A stretch of 11,334 nt of DNA. Origin: Pseudomonadota bacterium. Its GTDB lineage: Bacteria > Pseudomonadota > Alphaproteobacteria > Reyranellales > Reyranellaceae. Below are positions 6,543 to 11,334 of the stretch, piece by piece. The stretch is from the NCBI GenBank assembly GCA_023436825.1, contig JAEZHS010000457.1:1-11334 (forward strand), written 5' to 3'. Each line of letters opens with the position of its first letter. Position 1 is the first letter of the stretch. A program made the translations under genes and the position numbers. The notes beneath the pieces were generated by a model. It was not told the origin of the DNA, did no database searches, and saw nothing but the letters and a program-made list of their open reading frames with translations.

Positions 6543-7721
6543 ATGATCGACGACATCGGCGCCTTCGTTTCCGGCCCTCGCGTGCGCATCGAGGGCCGCG
6601 CCGGCGGACCTCTCATGGGCCTCACCTTCGCCGCCAAGGACCTGTTCGACGTGGCCGGCGTGCCCACGGGCGGCGGCAATCACGACTGGCCGACCGGCCG
6701 GCCGGTGCCGGCCCGGCATGCCTGGGCGGTGGAGACCCTGCTCGAGGCCGGCGCCACCCTGATCGGCAAGACCATCACCGACGAGGTTTCGCTCGGTATC
6801 CTGGGCGAGAACGCCTTCGACGGCACGCCCGTCAACACGCGGGCGCCCGGCCGTGTCCCGGGCGGCTCGTCGTCGGGATCGGCCGCCGCGGTGGCGGCGG
6901 GCTTGTGCGACACCGCACTCGGCACCGACACCGGCGGCTCGGTGCGCGTGCCGGCCAGCTTCTGCGGTCTCTACGGCATCCGCCCGACGCATGGTCGCAT
7001 CGACGTCACCGGCATGATGCCGCAGGCGCCGACCTCCGACACGACCGGCTGGTTCGCCCGCGATGCCGAAACCTTTGCCCGAGTGTCGTCGGTGATGCTG
7101 GGGGGGGCGATCCCGGCCGCCTTGCCGACGCGCCTGGTCGTGGCGGTTGACGCCTTCGGTTTCGCCGACGCCGATGTCGGCGCCGCGCTTCAGCCCATGG
7201 TCGAGCGTCTGGCCACGCTAATCGGGTCGAGCCGCGAAGAGGTGATGGCACCGCCCGGCCTGTCGACGTGGGCGCGCGCCCAGCGCATGCTGCAGCCGGT
7301 CGAGGCCTACAACACGTTCAGGACTTGGCTCGACGAGCGCAACCCGCGCTTCGCCTTTTCCGTCGCCAGGGCCCTGGTGATGGGCTCGCTGGTGTCGCCG
7401 GCCGATCAGGCATGGGCGCAGTTGATGCGCCAGGAAGTTCGGGCGCGCATGGCGTACCTGCTGCCTGCCGGCACGATCCTCTGCCTGCCGACGACGCCGT
7501 TCCCCGCGCCGCCGGTCGGCCAGAAGCTGTCGGTGCTCGATCCGCTGCGCGATCGCATCACCTGCCTCTGTGCGCAGGGCGGACATGCCGGTCACCCGCA
7601 GGTCAGCCTCCCGGGCGCGACGGTTGACGGACTGCCGGTCGGTCTGTCGATCATCGGCCCGCGCGGCAGCGATGCGATGCTGGTGGCGGTGGCCAGGGCA
7701 CTTGATGCGCAGGCTGGCTGA
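6543..7721 (+). CDS. Amidase signature family hydrolase, AMI1-like
   Basis: Hydrolyses a carboxamide to the acid and ammonia by the Ser-cisSer-Lys mechanism. Seen: catalytic K32 (LTFAAKDLFDVAG), cis-Ser S109 in the Gly/Ser loop GGSSSGSAAA, and nucleophile S133 in GTDTGGSVRVPASFCG; the 24-residue gap between the two serines is the family standard. The C-terminal TTPFPAPP and VSLPGATVDGLPVGLSIIG segments are also typical. The protein has 392 residues, and the pattern (IGKTITDEVSLGILGENAFDGTPVN, with the short C-terminal half) is closest to plant AMI1 indole-3-acetamide hydrolases, so an aryl- or alkyl-acetamide substrate is plausible. AtzE and GatA, other family members, are longer. It begins 18 bp after the RND stop without a clear Shine-Dalgarno sequence, suggesting coupling or readthrough from the pump gene. 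A run of eight G (7100-7107) lies inside the gene, but the frame stays open. Confidence 0.9.
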   Translation: MIDDIGAFVSGPRVRIEGRAGGPLMGLTFAAKDLFDVAGVPTGGGNHDWPTGRPVPARHAWAVETLLEAGATLIGKTITDEVSLGILGENAFDGTPVNTRAPGRVPGGSSSGSAAAVAAGLCDTALGTDTGGSVRVPASFCGLYGIRPTHGRIDVTGMMPQAPTSDTTGWFARDAETFARVSSVMLGGAIPAALPTRLVVAVDAFGFADADVGAALQPMVERLATLIGSSREEVMAPPGLSTWARAQRMLQPVEAYNTFRTWLDERNPRFAFSVARALVMGSLVSPADQAWAQLMRQEVRARMAYLLPAGTILCLPTTPFPAPPVGQKLSVLDPLRDRITCLCAQGGHAGHPQVSLPGATVDGLPVGLSIIGPRGSDAMLVAVARALDAQAG

Positions 7722-7734
7722 TCGCTTTGCCGTG

Positions 7735-7742
7735 AAGGAGGT
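7735..7742 (+). promoter_or_regulatory. Strong Shine-Dalgarno sequence of the acetyltransferase gene
   Basis: AAGGAGGT is a full match to the anti-Shine-Dalgarno sequence of 16S rRNA, 3 nt before GTG 7746. It fixes the GTG as the start and is the strongest ribosome site in the window. Confidence 0.8.
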
Positions 7743-7745
7743 ATC

Positions 7746-8297
7746 GTGGCGACCGAAAAGCAGAAGATGCTGGCGGGCGAGCTCTATATCGCGACCGGCG
7801 AGGAGCTGGCCGAAGACGCGCGGCGCGTCGCCGACTGGATGGATCGCTATAACGCCTCGATCGCCAGGACGCAGCGGGAGTACCGCACGCTCCTGCGCGA
7901 AATGCTGGCCGAGGTGGGCGAGGGCACGTACATCCGGCCGCCCTTTCATTGCGACTACGGCTACAACATCAGCCTGGGCAAGGGTGTCTTCCTGAACTTC
8001 AACTGCGTCGTCCTCGACGTGGTGAAGGTGACGATCGGCGACGGCACGCAGATCGGCCCAGGCGTGCAGATCCTGACGGCCGATCACCCACGCGATCCCG
8101 TCCAGCGTCGGGCCGGGCTGGAGTTCGGACGGCCGATCGTCATCGGAGCAAACGTTTGGATCGGCGCCGCCGCGGTCATCCTGCCCGGCGTGACCGTGGG
8201 CGACGACGCCATTATCGGCGCGGGCGCCATGGTGACACGCGATGTACGGGCGGGCGCCACGGTGGTAGGCAATCCCGCCAAGGAGAGAAAAGCGTGA
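7746..8297 (+). CDS. Sugar/maltose O-acetyltransferase-like protein (left-handed beta-helix)
   Basis: A 183-residue acetyl-CoA-dependent O-acetyltransferase of the LacA/Maa/NodL group, normally a cytoplasmic trimer. Seen: an N-terminal helical Mac-type domain (KQKMLAGELYIATGEEL onward, about 5-55) and hexapeptide repeats from about residue 60 to 175 (IGDGTQIGPGVQI, IGANVWIGAAAVILPGVTVG, IGAGAMVTRDV), ending in the usual GNPAK. Catalytic H114 in TADHP and the conserved N84 in FLNFNC correspond to His115 and Asn85 of LacA. The GTG start is supported by a perfect AAGGAGGT. It lies 24 bp after the amidase, and its stop overlaps the next start (GTGA, 8294-8297), so translation is coupled. The acceptor is unknown: a sugar, an amino-sugar or a hydroxylated intermediate of the neighbouring pathway. 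Confidence 0.9.
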   Translation: MATEKQKMLAGELYIATGEELAEDARRVADWMDRYNASIARTQREYRTLLREMLAEVGEGTYIRPPFHCDYGYNISLGKGVFLNFNCVVLDVVKVTIGDGTQIGPGVQILTADHPRDPVQRRAGLEFGRPIVIGANVWIGAAAVILPGVTVGDDAIIGAGAMVTRDVRAGATVVGNPAKERKA

Positions 8298-8698
8298 GAG
8301 ATCTGACGCCCAATATCCCGGAAGTCGTCGAGGAAGTCCGCGGATTGTTCGAGCGTTACGAGCAGGCGCTGATCGACAAGAATGTCGACGTGCTCGACGC
8401 GACTTTCTGGAACAGTCCGCACACCATCCGGCTCGCCAACTACGAGCACGGCTATGGCTTCGACCGGATCCATGCCCATCGCGTCGCCCGGCCGCCTGGG
8501 CCCGGCACCAAGGAGAAGCGATACCGGCTCGACATCGTGACGCTGGGCCACGACGTTGCCACGGTGACCCTAGTCTACAAGGTGCGCGATCGCGACATGG
8601 TCGGCCGGCAGAGCCAGACCTGGGTGAGATTTCCCGACGCCGGCTGGAAGGTCGTCATGGCCCACGTCTCCATGATCGACAAGGAACCGACCGTGTGA
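8294..8698 (+). CDS. AtzH/HpxZ-like protein (DUF3225, NTF2/SnoaL-like fold)
   Basis: A 134-residue protein starting at GTG 8294, with AGGAGAG at 8281-8287 and a 6-nt spacer; the start overlaps the preceding stop by 4 nt. Seen: VVEEVRGLFERYEQALIDKN near the N-terminus, then DVLDATFW, and the C-terminal signature GRQSQTWVRF followed by GWKVVMAHVS. This pattern matches AtzH of the cyanuric acid pathway and HpxZ of oxalurate catabolism, small NTF2-like proteins encoded beside amidases; their biochemical role is poorly settled. Its presence two genes from an amidase repeats that pairing, although the amidase here is AMI1-like rather than AtzE-like, and no AtzG/HpxX-like small subunit is visible. 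The open frame extends further upstream inside the acetyltransferase gene, but that part is a shadow. An unrelated SnoaL-type enzyme is the alternative. Confidence 0.82.
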   Translation: MRDLTPNIPEVVEEVRGLFERYEQALIDKNVDVLDATFWNSPHTIRLANYEHGYGFDRIHAHRVARPPGPGTKEKRYRLDIVTLGHDVATVTLVYKVRDRDMVGRQSQTWVRFPDAGWKVVMAHVSMIDKEPTV

Positions 8699-8705
8699 GG
8701 GAGTC

Positions 8706-9752
8706 ATGAGCGTCTCCGACCAGAAGAAGGTCGACATCATCCCGGTCGACAACGACTGGGTGGCCAAGGGGGTGGAGGAGGCGCTGGAGCCGTCGCTGCC
8801 GATCGTCGATCCGCACCATCATCTCTGGCAGTGGCCCGGCAACGACTACATGTTCGCGGACCTGCTGGCCGATACTCGGAGCGGCCACAACATCGTCGCC
8901 ACGGTGTTCGTCGATTGCCGGTCGATGTACCGCAAGCACGCTCCGAAGGAACTGCGCTGCATCGGCGAGACCGAGTTCGCCAACGGCGTGGCCGCCATGT
9001 CGGCCAGCGGCCTCTATGGCAACCTGCGCGCCTGCGCGTCCATCGTGAGCCATGTCGACCTGAGGCTGGGCGCTGGCGCGGGCGCGGTGTTCGACGCCCA
9101 GATCGCGGCGGGCAACGGCCGCTTCGCCGGCATCCGCTACCAGACCGCCCTCGACAGCGACCCTGAGATCCATGCGGCGCGCACCAAACCGACGCCGGGC
9201 CTGATGTCCGACAAGACCTGGCGCGAGGGCTTCGCCGAGCTCGCCAGGCGTGACCTCACCTTCGATGCCTGGGTCTATCATCCGCAGATTCCCGAAGTTG
9301 CCGACCTCGCCTCGGCGTTCCCCGATACCCGCATCGTGCTCGACCATGTCGGCGGACCGCTGGGCTACGCCTCCTACGCCAGCCGGCATGCCGAAGTCTT
9401 CGCCGCCTGGAAGGCGTCGATGGCGGAGCTGGCGCGGCGGCCCAACGTCACCGTGAAGGTGGGTGGGATGGGCATGCCCATGGGATGGTTCGATTTCTAC
9501 AAACGGCCGACGCCGCCCACGTCGCAGGAGATGGCTGCCGCCTTCCGGCCCTGGGTCGAGACCTGCGTCGAGCTGTTCGGCGCCGAGCGTTGCATGTTCG
9601 AAAGCAACTTCCCGGTCGACAAGATCACGTCGGGGTACGGCGTGCTGTGGAATGCCTTCAAGCGCCTGACGGCGAAGGCGTCGCCCACGGAGAAGACTGC
9701 TCTGTTCTCTGGCACGGCGGCACGGGTGTATGGGTTGGCACTTGAGGGCTGA
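8706..9752 (+). CDS. Amidohydrolase family 2 protein (TIM-barrel hydrolase)
   Basis: A 348-residue member of the amidohydrolase-2 family (PF04909), which includes lactonases, decarboxylases and hydrolases of aromatic breakdown. Seen: the metal-site motif DPHHHLW (D35, H37, H39), a barrel-strand histidine H192 in WVYHPQ, H214 in LDHVGGPLG, and the C-terminal ERCMFESNFPVDK (298-306). In the last motif, the Asp found in many relatives (SDWP) is Asn (N301), as in a distinct clade; metal dependence may therefore differ. The Shine-Dalgarno sequence GAGGGAG (8697-8703) overlaps the upstream stop, and the gap to the AtzH-like gene is only 7 bp, so the two belong to one operon. It is the last gene on this strand before the convergent oxidoreductase. 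A lactonase or other C-O/C-N hydrolase acting in the same pathway as the amidase is plausible but unproven. Confidence 0.9.
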   Translation: MSVSDQKKVDIIPVDNDWVAKGVEEALEPSLPIVDPHHHLWQWPGNDYMFADLLADTRSGHNIVATVFVDCRSMYRKHAPKELRCIGETEFANGVAAMSASGLYGNLRACASIVSHVDLRLGAGAGAVFDAQIAAGNGRFAGIRYQTALDSDPEIHAARTKPTPGLMSDKTWREGFAELARRDLTFDAWVYHPQIPEVADLASAFPDTRIVLDHVGGPLGYASYASRHAEVFAAWKASMAELARRPNVTVKVGGMGMPMGWFDFYKRPTPPTSQEMAAAFRPWVETCVELFGAERCMFESNFPVDKITSGYGVLWNAFKRLTAKASPTEKTALFSGTAARVYGLALEG

Positions 9753-9772
9753 CGGCTGGTGTGGCCGCTAGT

Positions 9773-11047
9773 CTAAAGGATGGCGCCGGCGGCCCTGAGC
9801 TTCTCGCGCAGGGTTGCAGGATCGAGTTGCGCCGCGGGCTGGTTTGAAGCAGCGAGCAGGGCGGCGGCGGTGCCGACGGCCTGGGCTACCGCTATTGCCG
9901 TCGGCATGACGCGGATCGCGCCATGCGCTTCGTGCGTTGCCGAGAGTCCCCGGCCGGCGACCAGCGCATTGTCGAGACCCTGCGGCACGGCGATGCGGTA
10001 GGGCAGGGCGTAGACGTGATCCGGGCCGAGCTCCTCGAAGGTGATGCTGGCGTCGCCGGTGTGGTGGACGTCGATCGGGTAGGCGCCGAGCGCCATGGTA
10101 TCCGTGAACTCCGCCCCGCGGCGCAGGTCGTCGGCCGTCAGCGTGGCGTGACCGGCGATTCGGCGCGTCTCGCGGATGCCGAGCTGCGGGGCGAACGCAA
10201 CCAGGCGGGCCTTGGCGCAGCCCGGCACGTTGGCGGCGATGAAGCGCGCCGCGGCCAGCGCCTGTCGGCGACCTTCGCGCTCGCCGTCTGACAGGGCAAA
10301 CGGATCGCTGGCGTCGATGGCAAGCCGCGTGACGTTGAACCAGCCATCGTCGCAGCCCGGCACGCGACTGCAATGCAGCGCCGCTCGCGGCAATGCACCC
10401 TCGGCGACGCCGCGGGCTGCGAGCGCTGCCTTGGCTTCAGCACTCATCCCGTCGAAGGCGGCGAAGTCGATCGGGCCCAGCCGGAACATCATGGTCGCGG
10501 GCTGCAGGCTTTCGCCTTCGTCGAGGCCGAGGAACGGGGCGCCGGCGCGCGCCATCAGGTCGAGGTCGCCCGAGCTGTCGATGAAGAAGCGCGCCCGCAC
10601 CTCGAGCAGGCCGCCCTTGGTCAGCACCGTCGCCGAGCCGACGGCGCGACCACGGCGCAAGACTTGGGCGAGCTGGCTGTGCAGCAGCACGCACACGCCG
10701 GCCTCGTGGGCCATCTCGTCGAGCACGACCTTGAGGATCTCGGGGGCGTATTCGACGCGGTCCATGCGATGGCCGGTCGACATGACGAAATGCCCGTGAC
10801 CGCTGCTGCCGCCCATCGCCTCCAGGCGCTGCACGATCTCCTCGGCCAGCCCCGCGATCACGCGGCGCCCGGCCCGGGTCTCCCAGCCGACGAACTGGCC
10901 GACGGCGCCGGCGGTGGCGGCGCCACCCAGGAAGCCATGGCGTTCGAACAGCACGGTGCGCGCGCCTTGGCGGGCGGCGGCGATGGCGGCCACGGTTCCT
11001 GCCATTCCGCCGCCGCTGGCCAGAACGTCGCAATCGATGGGATTCAT
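9773..11047 (-). CDS. FAD-dependent oxidoreductase (FAD_oxidored family)
   Basis: A 424-residue flavoprotein of the FAD_oxidored type (PF12831). Seen: an N-terminal Rossmann dinucleotide-binding motif, ASGGGMAGTVAAIAAARQG (residues 10-28), with E35 in VLFERH positioned for the FAD ribose; FLGGAATAG just after; the mid-protein DSSGDLDLMARAG; GIRETRRIAG, which is typical of this family; and the C-terminal GRGLSATHEAHGAIRVMP that closes the FAD site. No signal peptide or membrane segment is visible, so it is probably cytoplasmic. The substrate is unknown. It is transcribed toward the amidohydrolase gene (20-bp gap) and away from the binding-protein gene (49-bp gap). No good Shine-Dalgarno sequence precedes the ATG: the nearest GGAG is about 15 nt upstream. 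It may be co-regulated with the transporter as part of uptake and oxidation of one compound. Confidence 0.88.
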   Translation of the reverse strand: MNPIDCDVLASGGGMAGTVAAIAAARQGARTVLFERHGFLGGAATAGAVGQFVGWETRAGRRVIAGLAEEIVQRLEAMGGSSGHGHFVMSTGHRMDRVEYAPEILKVVLDEMAHEAGVCVLLHSQLAQVLRRGRAVGSATVLTKGGLLEVRARFFIDSSGDLDLMARAGAPFLGLDEGESLQPATMMFRLGPIDFAAFDGMSAEAKAALAARGVAEGALPRAALHCSRVPGCDDGWFNVTRLAIDASDPFALSDGEREGRRQALAAARFIAANVPGCAKARLVAFAPQLGIRETRRIAGHATLTADDLRRGAEFTDTMALGAYPIDVHHTGDASITFEELGPDHVYALPYRIAVPQGLDNALVAGRGLSATHEAHGAIRVMPTAIAVAQAVGTAAALLAASNQPAAQLDPATLREKLRAAGAIL

Positions 11048-11083
11048 TTTGGAAACCGACCATACTCCGCCTCAAGGAAGAAC

Positions 11084-11089
11084 GGGAGG
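11084..11089 (+). promoter_or_regulatory. Ribosome binding site choosing the GTG start of the binding protein
   Basis: GGGAGG ends 7 nt before GTG 11097. The alternative in-frame ATG at 11112 would be 22 nt away, too far, so the GTG is preferred. Confidence 0.65.
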
Positions 11090-11096
11090 CTTCAGG

Positions 11097-11334
11097 GTGT
11101 TCTCTGATCGCATGACGCGCCGCACGGCGCTCGCCGGCATGGCTGCGCTGTCGCTGGCGCCGGCTGCAAAGGCCCAGGACCTGACAAAGGCGTCGATCGC
11201 GCTGCTGAAACTGTCGTCGTCGGGGCCGATCTTCATCGCCCAGGAGAAGGGTTGGTTCAAGGAAGCGGGCCTCGATCTCACGATGAAGGACTTCCAGGCG
11301 GCGGCCCAGGTCCCCCTGGCCGTCGTCTCGGGTG
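11097..11334 (+). CDS. ABC transporter substrate-binding protein, NitT/TauT (NMT1-like) family, 3'-truncated
   Basis: First 79 residues of an exported binding protein; the gene continues beyond the window. Seen: a signal peptide with a twin arginine (MTRRTALAG, R8-R9 counted from the GTG), a hydrophobic core AALSLAPAA, and a cleavage site AKA-Q near residue 26. The mature start follows with SIALLKLSSSGPIFIAQEKGWF and KEAGLDLTM. The pattern of a beta strand, a ligand-binding loop, and then a helix with IAQEKGWFKEAGL is characteristic of SsuA/TauA/NMT1-type proteins, which bind sulfonates, nitrate, pyrimidines or other small organic ions for an ABC importer. The twin arginine resembles a Tat signal, but Sec export is possible. 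The start is GTG behind GGGAGG. The gene is divergent from the FAD oxidoreductase, and permease and ATPase genes are expected just downstream. Confidence 0.85.
   Translation, partial: MFSDRMTRRTALAGMAALSLAPAAKAQDLTKASIALLKLSSSGPIFIAQEKGWFKEAGLDLTMKDFQAAAQVPLAVVSG

Noticed and set aside
4821..6992. Open frame of 723 codons on the minus strand across the RND and amidase genes
   Set aside because: Antisense shadow: low-complexity Arg/His/Asp-rich translation, spans two well-supported genes, and has no recognisable domain. Such frames are expected in G+C-rich DNA.
9753..9767. CGGC/GCCG hairpin between the convergent genes as a bidirectional terminator
   Set aside because: Four-base stem with a 7-nt loop and no T-tract; too weak to call.
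10373..11107. Open frame of 244 codons on the plus strand opposite the FAD oxidoreductase
   Set aside because: Its His/Ala/Arg-rich translation shows no domain, while the minus-strand frame has clear FAD motifs.
1..11334. Mobile element, CRISPR, prophage, toxin-antitoxin or defence system
   Set aside because: No transposase, integrase, repeat array, attachment-site repeats or defence domains were seen; all large frames are explained by metabolic, transport or housekeeping genes.

Overview
The window is about 11.3 kb of G+C-rich, densely coding bacterial chromosome. The proteins (a Cys-free S4 with alphaproteobacterial character, an MdtABC-like efflux pair, an amidase close to plant AMI1, a NitT/TauT-type binding protein) suggest a free-living alphaproteobacterium, perhaps near Reyranella or another environmental Rhodospirillales/Hyphomicrobiales lineage. 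That placement is inferred from general protein character and was not computed. There are no insertion sequences, tRNAs, rRNAs, CRISPR arrays or phage genes, and no non-coding stretch exceeds about 215 bases.

Region 1 (1-2047) is housekeeping. It holds the 3' part of a TrmJ-type tRNA 2'-O-methyltransferase, a YhfA-type OsmC-family protein, and rpsD (ribosomal protein S4). rpsD starts with GTG, has its own likely promoter and a roughly 150-nt structured leader, and ends in a textbook Rho-independent terminator (2019-2047).

Region 2 (2048-6524) is a tripartite efflux pump operon: a periplasmic adaptor (MdtA/AcrA type) and a single full-length RND transporter (MdtB/MdtC type). It is preceded by a perfect TATAAT -10 box. 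No outer-membrane channel gene is present in the window.

Region 3 (6543-9752) has four tightly packed genes on the same strand: an amidase-signature hydrolase, a left-handed beta-helix O-acetyltransferase, an AtzH/HpxZ-like small protein and an amidohydrolase-2 family hydrolase. No terminator is visible between the RND gene and this group, so one transcript could run from about 2118 to past 9752. The group looks like a catabolic cassette for an amide- or lactone-containing compound; the substrate cannot be read from sequence.

Region 4 (9773-11334) has an FAD-dependent oxidoreductase on the minus strand, convergent with the cassette. Divergent from it, after a 49-bp gap, is the start of an exported NitT/TauT-type substrate-binding protein that runs off the window, presumably the first gene of an ABC uptake operon.

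I found no clearly new biological system. The points most worth a second look are the structured rpsD leader (candidate S4 autoregulation), the amidase/acetyltransferase/AtzH-like/amidohydrolase cassette joined to an efflux operon, and inverted repeats at three promoters.
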